Shown here: positions 1-13,954 of the stretch, piece after piece
How positions within the stretch are numbered: position 1 is the stretch's first letter
Layout: each line of letters begins with the position of its first letter
Assembly: GCF_014066305.1 (NCBI RefSeq)
Contig: NW_023501063.1
Location: 526,001 to 590,000 of the forward strand
Length of the DNA stretch: 64,000 nt
From: Letharia columbiana
Taxonomy: Eukaryota > Ascomycota > Lecanoromycetes > Lecanorales > Parmeliaceae
Reading direction: 5' to 3'
Notes under the pieces: generated by a model
Seen by the model: only the letters and a program-made list of their open reading frames with translations
Told to the model about the DNA's origin: nothing
The model's database searches: none
Made by a program: the position numbers and the translations under genes

Positions 1-570
1 TAATTATCGAAAACTAGTAAAATAACGCTATAAGAAGACTAGTAATTACTCTATTATTCTAGTAATTATAAAGAGCCTAGTAATATAAATCGAATAAAAT
101 CATTTTTAACCGCTCTAAGAAAATCCGCTTTATCTCTTTTTAAGCGCGTTTTCGTTCTTTACTATTATATAAGTTTATTAATTAAGAAGTTAAAGATATA
201 ATCGCTTAAAGAATAGATAAGACTATAGAAGATTATAAGTATAGAATACTATATATTTCGTAATTTTAGTTTTTTATTAATTTTATATATCTTAAACTAA
301 TACGCGAATAAGATTTAATAGATTTAATAATATTTATAATATTAATCTCAGCGAGTTTTCTTAATATTAGCGATTAATTTTATTAAAAACTCTATTTTAT
401 TAATAGCTTAATTAATAAAAACTAGCGCTACTTATTTTTTATAAAAACTTTTAAAAAAAGCTAACGATAATTTTTAAAATTTAAAAATTTTATTTTATTA
501 ATAAATTAATTTAATTAATAAAAATTAATATTATTTATTATTAATAAAAACTTTTAAAAAATTTAATAAT
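1..570. other. AT-rich eroded stretch without recognisable gene
   Basis: No frame gives a recognisable protein. From about 340 onward there are irregular A/T-rich direct repeats that pass into the decamer array. Confidence 0.5.
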
Positions 571-740
571 TTCTAATAATTTTTAATAATTCTTAATAAT
601 TTTTAATAATTTTTAATAATTTCTAATAATTTCTAATAATTTCTAATAATTTCTAATAATTCTTAATAATTTCTAATAATTTCTAATAATTTCTAATAAT
701 TTTTAATAATTTCTAATAATTTCTAATAATTTCTAATAAT
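571..740. repeat. 10-bp tandem array, 17 units
   Basis: Seventeen consecutive decamers of the form TTYTAATAAT, with TTCTAATAAT the commonest and TTTTAATAAT and TCTTAATAAT the variants. They run without a gap in phase, and a less perfect unit precedes them at 561. The variants differ only by C/T, as expected if an originally uniform array was mutated by C-to-T changes. No function is evident. Confidence 0.95.
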
Positions 741-2963
741 TTCTAGCGTTTTCTAGAAATTTCTAATATTCTCTAAAAATTTCTTATAATTCTTTATATT
801 TCTTTTAATTAATAGATTATTCTAATATTACTCTATATATAAAGAAGAGACTTACTTTTCTTTTAAGCGATAGTTTTAAAGATATAATCGATATAGAGCT
901 CGCGATCTTATTTTAAAAATCTCGTAATATATTAATCTCGATTAAGACTAAGTTTAAGAAGCGTTAACTTTTAAAGACTTTAACTTAATTTAGTAAAATC
1001 GATAATTACATTAATAATCTTCGTAAGAAAAATATTAGAATTAAGATTCTAAAGTATTTAAGCGATAAAGAAGTTAAATATATTAAGATAGCTATAAAAA
1101 TCTTAACTACTTTATAAAAAGTTCGCTTTTTATAAATCTATTAAATATTCTTACTTAATATTCTATATTATTATAATCTTAAAGTTATTCTATTATACGC
1201 TATATATCTTAATAGAGATAAAATATTTTATTTAAAAATAAAGAATAGAGTTAGTTTTCTTAATTATATAAAAATAAAAGAAACGTTATATAATTTATCT
1301 ATTTTAGAGCGTTTTATAATAGATTATAATATATACTTTTTAGAGTAAAAGAAGAAGCGTAGATATAAAGAGAGTATAAGCTCTATCTCTATAGAAGTAA
1401 TAAAGAAACTAGAGTCTATAAGATTAACGATTAAATATAAGTAATATCTTCTCTAATATAAAGATACTTAAGCTTATCTAAATCTAAGAATATATTAAAA
1501 ATCGTTTTTATCTTTTAATAACTAGATAAAGTAAGATAGTTTTTTAAGTATTAATAGTAAATAAACGTAAGTAAAAGCTTTTATTTATTACGCTTAAAAT
1601 ACTAATTAACTATTATAAAGATTAAACTCATATACTCTAACGCGCCGATCGATCATCTATATCTTTTAAGCGATATTATCTTAAAGATAATTTAGAATAA
1701 TTAATAGTAGAAAAAAGAAAGAGTAATAAAAGAAGTAATAACGAGTTATCTAATAATAGTAATTCTTAAAAATCTAGAATACGATATCTCTATTAATATA
1801 TAAATTAGTTAAAAGAAAAGACTTTATATAAATAAGATAATTAGACTTAAGCGAATCTAGATAGTCTAATATAGTTATTTATTACTTTAATCTTAAATTT
1901 CTTCGAAATAGATATCTTCTAATTTATTATTATATTCTTATATTTTAATCTTTTTATTATATTCTTAAAATTAAAAACTATAATTAATTCTTCTTTTTCT
2001 ATTATTTATTTATTATAATCGACTATCGTAAATCGATAACTTAATAAATATTTCTTAGTTTCTTTAAGTGCTATATCTTTACGCTATATTTTAAAATTAA
2101 AGTTTAACTTTAAATTAAGTAATAAAGAATTTAAAGAACTTAATATATCTTTTTAATTATAATATAATTAATAATAGTATTATAAAACGTAGCTTATTAA
2201 GACGAATCTATATTAAATTATTATAATTCCTTTTATAACTAAAAAGAGTTCTTACTTCGCGCTTTATACGATTAATTATAGTATAAAAAGATTATAGAGA
2301 TATACGCCGTCTTAGTTAAGTCTTTATTTAAAGAAAGTAAATACGTTAAGAAATATTAGAGTATAGTATATAGAGCTAAGAATCTTAGATTTATACGAAG
2401 CTAGATTTATTATAAGATATATATTATCGTATTATTATAGTATAGTAAATACGATATTCGATAATAATTAAATATTTTTTACTTTTTTTTTTTTTTATAC
2501 GCTATTAAAATCGAAATTCAAATATAATACTTATTTAAATAATCTACTATTATTTTTAATAGTTAATACTATAATATTATAGTTATCTACTATAGATTTA
2601 ATATAATAGATATCTCTATTAAGAGCTTATATATAGTCTATTTTTATTTTAATAATATATTTATTTAAGTAATATATAATATTTTATTTAAATTATATAA
2701 TATAATAGAATATCTATTAAAAATATCTATCTTATCTAATTAATAACTAGTCTCTCTATATATAACTATTAATTTAAATTTAATAAAATTTCTCTAATAT
2801 ATATTATTATAATTATTCTATAAAATTATTAAGATTAAATAAATAATATAATAAAAATAAACTATATTAATAGAAATCTATATTTTACTTATATTTACTT
2901 TATATTTATTAAATATTCTTTTTTTAATATTTTAAAATATTATATTTATTATTATAGTAATAT
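741..2963. other. Eroded stretch, no identified gene
   Basis: A plus-strand frame around 846-1700 reads as continuous protein-like sequence if TAA/TAG are read through, but its stop density is no lower than background and no family was recognised, so it is not called a gene. The rest shows only RIP-type composition. Confidence 0.5.
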
Positions 2964-2978
2964 AAGTAAGTAAGTAAA

Positions 2979-3012
<34 letters not shown>
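2964..3012. repeat. AAGT tetranucleotide microsatellite
   Basis: About twelve units of (AGTA)n with one interrupted unit (AAATA). It lies in otherwise non-repetitive eroded sequence. Confidence 0.95.
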
Positions 3013-6000
3013 GATTAATAGAAATCTTAACTAGTCGATAAGATATAGCGATAATAATATATATTATATTATCTTAAGAAATATATTTAATAATAGCTAA
3101 GATTTATATTTATATTTAATATAAATAATAGATAATTAGAAAAGCTAATTAAAATATATTAATAACGATTTAATAAAAATCTCGAGTATAATAGAGAGAT
3201 TTAATGATAACGAGATATATTAAATAGCGCTATTAAGAATTATTAACGAAGAAAAAGAAAGAAAGAAAAAAATATAAAAAATATTTAATTATTATTAAGC
3301 ACCGTAATAGACTTAATCTTCGAGATCGATAGAACTATACTTAGATTAATAAAAAATCTATATATAATATATAATATTATTTCTCTAGACTTTTAGTTAT
3401 CTTAATTTAGCGTTAAAATTATATATAACTTTAAATTCTAATCTTAAGCTTTAAACGTAGAGTTAAAATAGAGAGTAATAAGAAATAAATAATACTCTTA
3501 TATTGCTCTCGAATTAAAAAGAAAGAGCTTATAAGTAATAAGCACGTTGAAAGTTCTACTCGAAATACTTTGAATAGTATTACGCTCTTAAGTATAGATA
3601 TATACTAGCGAAGCGAAGAAAGATTAAGCTAGAATTCTAAAAATTAAAAGATATTATATATTCGCGAGTAATAGTAGAAAATTATTTCTATTGAAGATTA
3701 ATAAGTCGATTTCTAATTTATTTATCTTAGTATCTATTAGCAAATCTCTCTACTTAATCTTTTAGATTTCCTTTTCTTTCTTATTTATTCTCTCTATTCG
3801 CTAAATATTTACTATATTCACTTTAATCTTTTTAACAATTTTCTTTTTATATCTTCTTATATATTACGCTTTTAGTAAAAAAAGAGACTATTAATAATAA
3901 TATTTTAATACTATAATTTCTTATTCGATATATATCTAAACCCTTCTAGCTATAAGAAGGTTAATTTTCTTTATTAAGAGCGAGAAAGATATATACGCCT
4001 TAGCTAACGATATTTCATTTTAAGACAATCTTTAATAGAGATAGAGTTCGAGTACTTAATAGTAGAAAGGACTTAATAATAATTAGAACTCTAGAATAAA
4101 TAAAACTTAATAATAAATAGAATATAATAGTAGATATAATTTAGAACTAGAAAAAGAGGATTACGCTAGAGTAAGTAAGTAATATATTTATATAATATCT
4201 AGATAGCTTTAAACTTTAACGTATCGCTATATAAACGAAATATAATATTAATATTATAAACTTATATATTATAAGATTTAAGTAGTATAAGATATTATAA
4301 AAGAGATTAGAATTTATAATCTAGATTATTAAGTAATATAGAAGTAGTATTTATATAACTTTATATATATTAAGCGATATCTATAATAGTTACTAACTAT
4401 TCTATCTACTCTAAATACTATATAAATAAATTAATCGAAGCTTAAATTAAAGTATTAAATATATTTCTAAATAGATAAAGCTATTCTAGAGATAAGAATA
4501 GTACTATCTAGAATCGATATAATATTACTAATATTTATAAGATTCTAACGATATTATATATAATTCTTATATTAGATAGAGAGTACTTTAGTAATTTAAA
4601 TATCTTCTATAATAGATAATATTTTATTTATTATCTTATTTTTATTCGTCGACTCTATATTACCTTTATTAAAGAGATTATTATAGAAACTTATTTAGAA
4701 ATAGCGAATCTAGATTTTAATCTTAAACTTTATAATTATCTTCTCGCTTTTTATTCTTTAATTATTAAAATAACTAGATAAAATTAAGTTAGTTAAATAT
4801 AATATATAAATCGAATTATCTTTATTATCGATAATTAATAAACTATTTATAGATAGATAAGACCATATATTAATAATCTTACTTCTTTAAAACTCGTTTA
4901 TATATACGATATTTTTAAAGATAATATCTCTTAAATTCTATAAAATATTAGATGCCTAAATAAATAAAAGTATTATCGTCTTCGATAAGTATTTTAATAG
5001 ATTAAAGGCTAGATATTCCTCGATAAATATAAGATATTCTTCTAGATTTATAGATCTATCTTTTTTATTATACTTAGTCTAATATATCTTCTATCGAGTA
5101 TTTAATAAATAGGTTTATAAGAATAATAAGATATATTAACTCGGCGATAGATCGCATAGCGAAAGGCTATATTCTCGATTCGCCCTCGCTATAATTTTTA
5201 TATATTTTATTAATATTAGTATTACTTTCTTATAGCTCAGACTCTTAAGTCTTAATAGAAAGCGAACGCTTTCTAAGATAATAGAATATTACTATATTAT
5301 TTAAGTTCTTATAATAGTACTTCTTATATCTTTCTAGATAATATTAATATAGGCGTTAAGATTTAATTTAATAAGTATTAGTAATCTTTAATAATACTTA
5401 TAACTAACTTTCTTCGCAGATCAATCTTATAACTCTAAATTATTTTTAGAATATTCGAAATATTCTCTTAAATCGATTTTAGTAGAGATAGAAAGTAATA
5501 AATAAGCGAGTAATATCTCTATTATCTTTATAATTATATCTGATATCGCAATATAGACTAAATAATATCTTAAAATCTATTTTATTAATATCTATTTATT
5601 TAGAAATAGTAAGAGTTAGATAGTATCTCGATAATTATTAATACGTTAACTAAGTATAATAAAACGATATAAGAGATACGCTTTTCTAAGAGAGAAAGAA
5701 TAAAAGGAGAATATATAGTATTAAGTAATTAATTTCTCGAGTAGTTCTTATATTCTATCTTAAGTTCTTTCGCGAATAAATAACTATAAGTATATAAATA
5801 TATAGAGCGTTATAATAGCAATAACGATATATTAAAAATTATCTTCTATATTATTCTTATTAATAGCGGTTATATCTATATATCCCTTATAGAATTATAA
5901 TAGCTTACTTTCGATATCTCTAAGACGAATAAAGACTCTCTTATAGACTCGATTACTATAATTAGCTTAATATAAACTCTAGAGAAATATAGAAATAAGA

Positions 6001-9000
6001 ATAATTAACTCGACTTTACTTTCTATAACTTCGCTTATCTATTTCTTTAAAGCTAATATAGTCGCTATTCGAGTATAGACTCTATATCTCTTCTTATAAA
6101 AAGTTCTTCTTTTATATATAGTTTCTTAAACTTACGTCGAAGAGTAATCTTAATATTAGATTTTATTAAGCTCTATAAGAATATTATATTAATCTCTAAT
6201 CGATTATAATAATCTTTAGAAAAATATTATAAAGAAACGTTAAAGGCGATAATTAAGAAAGTTATTAAATATTTAGATACTTATTAAGAATTACTACTAA
6301 ATATCTCAATTATAAATACTATTTAAGAGATTTAGAAAACTCTATATTTTAGATAACGACGAGCGGATAATAGTTCTCTTCTATTAATTCATTTTTTAAC
6401 TAAAATAACTTATATCTTATAAGACGCTACTATCTTAGAGATATTAAGATATAATTAATTATAATTAATATCTATAATAGGGCTATAAAAGTAATTCTCT
6501 AGTATAAACTATAAATATCTTTTTATTATCTATCTATTATAGCTAGTATTACTAGTATCTTAAGAATAGCGATTAAAAACGTAGCTTAGAGATTAATTAA
6601 AAGAGACTTCTTATTACTCGAATAGGATTAAATATTATTAATAAGAATTTATATAAGATTAAATATACGCTAAACTTAAATAATAGGTCTTTATTTAATA
6701 TTAAGAAGTTTATATATATTTATATTCTATAAGATAACGTATTAATTCTAATAGATCGTTATTAACTTTTATTTTAGCTCTATATTATAATAATATTAAT
6801 CTAAAATTAGAATAATATTAATTACTATCTTATCACGGGAGCTTTAGAGTCTATTATAAGAGATTTTCATTATAAATTAATTTCGATTTATATCTCGTAT
6901 ATAGAATTAGCGTATTTATACTAATACTAAAATAATTATAATTTTAGACTAAGCGATATTTAATATTATAAATTCTAGAGAGAAGAAAAATTAAGAAAGC
7001 GCTAGTTAAGGAGCCTTTAATATATATAATAAATAAGAGATATTAATAATAAATATCTAGTATAAAGAATATATACGATATATAATACGCTATAATCGTC
7101 GCGTAATATTTAGCTATAGTAAAGGATTTATATAATAAATTATAAATAATCTATTTTATATAATATTCTATCTTATAATATCTCTTCACTATTAAAATCT
7201 ATAAACTCGCTTCGATTTCTTATTTAAATCTTTATCTTATAATTAAACTATAATCTATTAGATTATATATTTAAATTACTTAAGAGACTCGATAAAGTAA
7301 TTAAAAAGAGTATTACTCTCTCGCTTTAATGAGTAGAAGTAGACTTAATACTTTATATAGAATTCTTTAATAAATTTATAAATATATTTAACGATAAGTT
7401 TATTCTTATTAATAAAAAAAATTAGAAAGATAGAACTTCTTATTTAAGTAGACTTTTAGATTATCTAGATTTAATACGTCGTATAGAGAAGCTTAAGAAG
7501 TCTAATAGCTCGTTAAAGAAAATATTATTAAAAAGCTTTAAATACGATCGCACTAATATTCTATAAAAGTAGAAGAATAATATCTTTAAATAATAACTAG
7601 TTACTTACTCGATAAAGCTCTATTAAATATATAATAGTATCTTACTATAGAGCTAGCTAATATAATAAAAGATAATTCTTTTATTTTCGAAAATCTTAAT
7701 ATTAAAGAAGCTAATAGAGGCGTCTAGTTATTATATTTAAAGAAAGTCTTATATAAGTAATATCTTATTATTACTTAAAGCAGAGGCTAATTATAATACT
7801 ATTTCTTAGTCTTTTACTTTCAATTTTAGAACTACTTAATTAAAATTTATTTATATTAAATCTATTAAAGGTTACGCTCGTTATATAAGATAGATAAAGA
7901 TAAAATAATAAGAAGCTACGATATTAAAGAGTAGTAGATTAAAGAGTACTTTTACTTATAAATTCTATTTATTATATAAACTAATTAAAACGTAGAAAAA
8001 ACTAAAGTAAAGAAATAAACTTTAGATTAAGAGATAAAGCTTATTAACTATCTTAGCGAATCTAATTAAATATTATAAAAGTAATAAAAAACTATTAGCG
8101 ATATTACTTAGCGAATCTAGAATAAAAAAAAGCTAAGAGCGGGTAATATAATTTAATTAAGAAATATAATATAGAAGTTCTTTCGTCTACTTCGTTAAAG
8201 GAGCTATTATTACTATTAATTTAACTTTTAATATATATTTAACGCGTTAAATTTAAGACCGATATTACTTTCTTTAATATTCTATTAAAAATATAATATA
8301 ATATATTTAACTCTATTTCGTTAATTAAAGTAAGATCTCTCTAGAAATAGTCTTTAAAGAAGATTTAGCTTAGCTTAGCGTATATAATAGAGGTAAAATA
8401 TAGTAAGATAATAGTAATTAACGAAAAGTATAGATTAAGTAACGACTTTAAAATCTCTAGATAGCGAATATTATCTTATCTACACTATATAGCTCTTAAA
8501 TAATATTTCTATCGATCTTTTATCGAAACTTAATTTTAATTTTATTATAAATATTTAATAAGTATAATCTATAGTAGAGAAAGGGTTAGTCCTCTATTAA
8601 TTAATAGAGAAGATTATAAATATAATATACTTTCCTATATCGTATAAGATTTAAGTGCTTTTCTTTTACGCTACTTTTCTAAATAATCGCTAGAGAGAAT
8701 ATAGTATATAAAGCTTACTTTAATTAGTTATATATAATTATACTTAAATTTAATATTAATATTTCGATATATACTATATAGTTAAGACTTAATATATTAA
8801 ATATTAATAAATATTAATAATTTATTTAAACTAGTTATAGTACTAAACTAATAATACTATATTATAATTAAGTAAAATATTTATCTAATATCGTTAATAT
8901 ATATAAATTAATTCTTTACTATAAGTCGTAACTCTAATTCTTATATGTTATTATAGGGAAATAAAGGCTATAGACTATAGTTAGTTAATTTATTTCATCT

Positions 9001-10620
9001 ATTATATTCTTTCTAAAGTCTAATATTTACTTAATAGAAGATTATAAGATAGTTAGCGTAAAGAGTCTTTAAAAATATAGAATTTATATAAAATAAATTA
9101 CTAATCGATCTTTATAGAAGATAAGAGTATTTATATCTTCTTAACTATCTTAGAATATTAATAGCGCTATTACTATTAAATCAGCTTACTTTATATCTCT
9201 TAAAAATATTAACCCTATATTACGATCTTTATAAATATTTTAAGAGTTTACTTTTTAGAAAGCGTGGAGATAGAATAATTAGCGATATCGTATATAGCGA
9301 TAAGAAATTTAAATATAGAGTTAGTCTTAGCGTACTTCAAACTTTTATAATCTAGAAATTTAGCTTATTTATCTTATTTAATAAGACGATATTTATCTAG
9401 TATATTAAAAAGAGAATATATATTAATATACTACTAACGAGGAGACATTTATTTATTATAGATCTTAGCTTAAGAGAAATCTATTACTATCACTCTCTTA
9501 AGATAAATACTTCTCTTTTTAGCTAGCGCCCCTAGCACTCTTATCTTTCGCCTTATTATCTTTTCTTTTATCTTTATATACTTTATTATAATCTTTAATC
9601 TCCTTTCGATTAATATCTTTAATTTACTTCTAAACTCGTTTATTATATATTAAAAATATCATCTTTTTTCATAAACTCTCAACGTTTACTTTTATTATTA
9701 CTTATTTATCTTATAAACGCTAGTACTATAAAATTCGAAGACTTATAATATCGCGATTATAAATAATTAAATAAAGTATTCTTAGAATAATAAATAGTCT
9801 TAGATATCGAATTCTATATTGCGATTCGAATTAAATTAATTACGATTTCGCTTATATATAACTTAATTTACTATTCTAGATAAAAGATATTATATAATAG
9901 CTATACGAAGTCGATAATAAATTATTACTTATAATTTAATAGATAGATAGCTAGCGATATTATTATAAACCTCTTAATAATAAGAATATAGCTATTTCTA
10001 TTTCTTTATAACTCGATTATTAAAAGATAAAGATAATACTATAGTAGAATAGATTATAAATATTCTTATAGATATAATAGCCGTAGTAATCGCATTAAGG
10101 TTACTATCGTAAGAGAGAATTATTCGTATATTCTCTCTCAGCGTAATATAATTTTTAAGTTTTTAATTTACTATCTCGACGTAGAGTAAATTAAATAAGA
10201 GATATTTACTCACGGATATTAATATAGATTTTCTTTTAATTTATATTATAATATTAATAATAGCCTTTAACCTTTAATTAAAGAAGTCTTAAAAGAATTT
10301 TTTTATTAAATACGCTAGCTGAGATTAGGCTTAATATATCTTAATATATAATTAGCGTATAAACGTTAGAGAATTAGAAGTAAAAGAGATACTAAAAATT
10401 AATTAAGTCGTTATATATAAGATCTAAAGTCTATTTACCACGTACTTGCTAATCGCCGACTTCTCGATATTATATATTATAAAACTTAGAAGTTAAAACG
10501 TTAGATAGATAAGAAGAGATATTCTATAAGTTACTCTATATCTTTTATCTATATCTTACTATAAATATCTTATCTTTTATTAATACTAATTAAAAAATTT
10601 AAATCTTTTTACTTTTAAAT
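3013..10620. other. Eroded stretch, no identified gene
   Basis: About 7.6 kb of TA-rich sequence in which every frame is densely broken. I found no reverse transcriptase, integrase or transposase motif that I could defend. CA/TG survive slightly better around 3540-3600 and 9430-9560. Probably decayed transposons, by inference from composition only. Confidence 0.5.
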
Positions 10621-10629
10621 ATTATATTA

Positions 10630-12440
10630 CACTAGAGCCTTAGCATTATAAATAATATTATTTTTATCTTTTACTCGATTATCGATATTATTAATAATAT
10701 ACTTAAGAATTTATATAATATAGATCTATTTATTTAAGTAGATATAAATAGTAATAACGATATTACTTCTTAGAGCGAGGCCTTAATACTTTCTCTTATA
10801 CTCGATCGAGCTTCGAAGATAAAGATAAATTTCATTATCGAACGATACTCGAATATTGATATCGTACTTATAGATTCTATAAGTAATATATATTACTATA
10901 TTATTTCGATTAGTAATAAAGATATCTTTAAGCTTTAGAAGTAATTAATAAACGATATTTAAATAAATAGCAAACACTATTATAATTAGAGATTTGAGAT
11001 TTAAAATAAAATATAAATTAATATACGCGATATTATATTTAATATTCGCGTATTATAGCGAGGTAATTATTAGAAGAACTATAAGTATAAAGTAAGAAGA
11101 GCGAAAGAATCAAGGGCTATAACTTCTTTTAAGTCTTTACTCTTATTATTAGCGCCTATTCACATAACTTAAATAGAAACTCTAGAGTCTTATATACTTA
11201 TTAATATCTTTATCGATAGCTTTAAGATAATAAGTAAGAAAATAATTAAAATCGAGATCGTATATAAAGGTCGCTTCTTCTTTATTATAAAGAGGTTTAA
11301 TTATAAAGAACTTAGTTAGTAAGAGCTTCGAGTATAGAAGAAGATTATAAATTATAAGATATAGTATATAGATTTTAATATCCTTCTACGCCTTATCGCT
11401 AATTATTAATAATAATTAAAAATTAAATATAATTTACTTAAAGGAAATTCTTTATTACGAATTTAGTTCGATTCTCGTAATAGAATTACTATCTATAGAG
11501 AGTCTTAATAAGATCTTCTATAAGAAGGGAAATCTTATATTATACGATATCGCGGTTAGTATTATAAGATAATTACTCGATATATTAGAATATCTATATA
11601 AACTAGATATCGTTTATATATAAATTTAGTTAAATAATTTATTAGTCTCTTTAAAGTAATTAATTTATATTAAGCTAATAGGCTTTAAACTCTTTAATTA
11701 TAGCGAAGCGTTTATATCTTCTTTAATATTAATCTATCTAGTACTTAAACTTTAAAAGAAATACTTTAAAGATATAATAGCTTCTTTCATCTAAAAAGAA
11801 ATATTAGCGAATTAAGATTATTTCGAGATAAGATCTAAGTCTTAATATAATAGTTCGGTAAATATCTAAAGTATAGATATTATATACTCTCAGCTTACTC
11901 TCGAAAAAGCTCTCTACTATCTTAATAGTTAAAAGTCTAATAATAAATAAGTCGCTAACTATATTAATCTTCTACTCGCAACTTAATTAAAGACTTATAT
12001 AAAAAGATTTAAAGTATAGATATAAAAGCTAAAACTATTATCGAGATCGATTCTATCTTTATTACTTAATTTCTTATAAAAGCTACTTAACTCGAAGTTA
12101 GAATTAAGAGTTATAATCGATCTTATAGATATATAACTTATATAAGATATTAAAGATTTTATAAATAACGCTAAAGAGCTTAATTTAAAAGAGTTTATTT
12201 ATAAGTGTTAAAGGCTTAACTCTATTAATATAAAGTAGTCTATAACTTAATAAGATAGAGATATCTTTTAGATTAAAGTAGGTTACTAATATTATAAAAA
12301 TTAAATTAATCTATCTTTATACTATATAAGTAAGAAAACTTTTAGAGAGCGTATTAGTCGAGAATAAAGTTATAAAGAATATTATTAACTTTTTATATTC
12401 TATATAGTATTACTACTATCTAAACTATTATATAATAAAA
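10630..12440 (+). pseudogene. Relic of FHA-domain plus protein-kinase-like gene
   Basis: Unannotatable as an intact gene: the frame has many TAA/TAG codons and one frame change near 11400-11440 (indel or lost intron). With stops read as mutated Gln/Arg/Trp, an FHA-like segment starts about 10801 (FIIERYSNIDIVLIDSISN, then SKHYYNQRFEIQN). A kinase-like N-lobe follows near 11250 (VYKGRFFFIIKRF), then in the next frame a C-lobe core (IIRQLLDILEYLYKLDIVY, about 11555-11610) followed by an asparagine-containing loop and IKLIGFKL. Known: FHA domains bind phosphothreonine, and FHA-kinase fusions include the Rad53/Chk2 family. Odd: the positions of the HRD and DFG aspartates are a stop and a glycine, neither reachable from Asp by C-to-T or G-to-A, so the ancestor may have been a pseudokinase. 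A KilA-N/APSES-like tail (SKKTFRERISRE, about 12305-12345) continues in frame but is tentative. Confidence 0.6.
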
Positions 12441-13759
12441 TTAAAGACTATATTTATACCTCTATATCTAATATATACTATTTTTAATATACTTCTAATT
12501 TTAATAAGCGCTTATCTTAAATAGCTATTTAGAAACTTCTCTTAAAGGCGCTAGCTTTATATTTAAGCTATACGCTTAGATATATATATATATATTCTAA
12601 GTAGACTTTATATTTTATATTAAGCTATCTATGACTAGTCTCTTTAATAATTACACTATACTCTTAGAAATACTATCTCTTTATCTTCTAAAAAGTCTTT
12701 ATTTAAGAGAAGTCTTTTAAGACTATCGAGTACTTTTAATCCTCTATCAAATAAATCGAAATATATAATTACGTCGTCTTATTCTATAACTAAGATTTAT
12801 TCGAGAATAGTAGTCTATTATAATTATATTTCCTCTAATATTATTTTCGAAGAAGATATCTTTTATATTTCGAAGCTAAGTAGAAAATCGTATATCTTTA
12901 AAGCTTTAAGATACTCTAGAAGTAGAAATTCACATATAGTCGTTATATTCGAGAAATAGAATATATAAGAAAGTTCTAATTTAAAGTAATATAATTATTA
13001 CGCGAGGATTAGTTAGCTTTCTTAGAAGAGATAAGATTATTTCGACTTACTAGTAGTATTAGACGTTAAAAAATTCTTTATTCTTAAATTAAAAAGAAAT
13101 TAAGCTAATAAGATATAATTTTTATTAAATAATTAAGAGTTAAATAGAGCTTTAATAATTAAATCTTAAGTTGCTAAGTTATCGTAATAAAGCTTATAAC
13201 GTTAAAAGTCTTAATCTAACAATTTTAATTTAAGAGTATAATCTCGTCTATTATTATTATAATTAATATTATATAAGAGAGTAATAATACCTTATATTAA
13301 ACGAACTAAAATCGATATTTATTTATATTTAAGTATCTCGTCTTTATTAAGCGTAATAATTACTATACTAATATCGATATTAATAAAAAAGACTATATAA
13401 GATATATATTTATAAATAACGCGTAAGAAATAGATCTATCTAGTCTTAATACTTAGACTCTACATTTTTAAGAGAAAGCTAAAATATTATATTATCGAGC
13501 CGATTTCGTTATACTCTCTCTATATAGAGTCTTTCTAAGTATAAAAGAATAGTAATAGCGATAGATTAAATTATTTTATTATCGAATCGAAAATCTTATT
13601 ATATTTCTTATAGAGTCTAAGTAAAAAGTATAAAGGTCGATATATAAAGTTCTAAATAGACCATTAAGAGCGCTTAGATACGTGATTTTCTCTTCGATAA
13701 TAACGATAAAGTATCTTCGAACTATAGATATTAAGCTTTCTTATAATTACGAAGTTCTA
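12441..13759. other. Eroded stretch upstream of the LTR element
   Basis: Densely mutated sequence with no recognised gene. It may include the 3' part of the FHA-kinase relic. It ends at the target site GAACT of the LTR element, and the jump in G+C at 13765 is abrupt. Confidence 0.5.
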
Positions 13760-13764
13760 GAACT
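13760..13764. repeat. Left target-site duplication GAACT
   Basis: The five bases GAACT directly precede the LTR that begins TGTTAGAA at 13765. The same five bases follow the other LTR at 15178-15182. A 5-bp duplication is usual for LTR-retrotransposon integrases. Confidence 0.92.
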
Positions 13765-13905
13765 TGTTAGAATTTCAGGTATGTGGTGTGTAGAACGGAC
13801 GGATTGATTCTCCAAAACCTCTCCGGGGCCAGGTCCTAAATACAGTACAAAATCAGGTGGCTAAAAAACATGGTGGCTGGGATGCGCGAGGGCCACATTT
13901 CAACA
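13765..13905 (-). repeat. LTR, well preserved copy (3' LTR in element sense)
   Basis: 141 bp, TG at 13765-13766 and CA at 13904-13905 on the plus strand. It is one of the few places where CA and TG are at normal frequency. Aligns without a gap to 15037-15177: 20 differences, all transitions (10 G-to-A, 9 C-to-T from this copy to the other, and 1 A-to-G). A third copy of the family is the solo LTR at 58589. Confidence 0.93.
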
Positions 13906-13914
13906 CTCCCCTGC
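13906..13914 (-). promoter_or_regulatory. Polypurine tract of the LTR element
   Basis: On the minus strand GCAGGGGAG lies directly before the LTR start TGTTGAAA. A purine run at exactly this place is the expected plus-strand primer of LTR retrotransposons, and it fixes the element's orientation together with the primer-binding site. Confidence 0.7.
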
Positions 13915-13954
13915 AGCCACGCTCCCAGTCCACCCAACAAGAAATGAAGCTATA

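Noticed and set aside
846..1700. Protein-like plus-strand register
   Set aside because: Stops are as dense as background. Having only TAA/TAG is not evidence, because TGA is rare in all RIP-mutated DNA.
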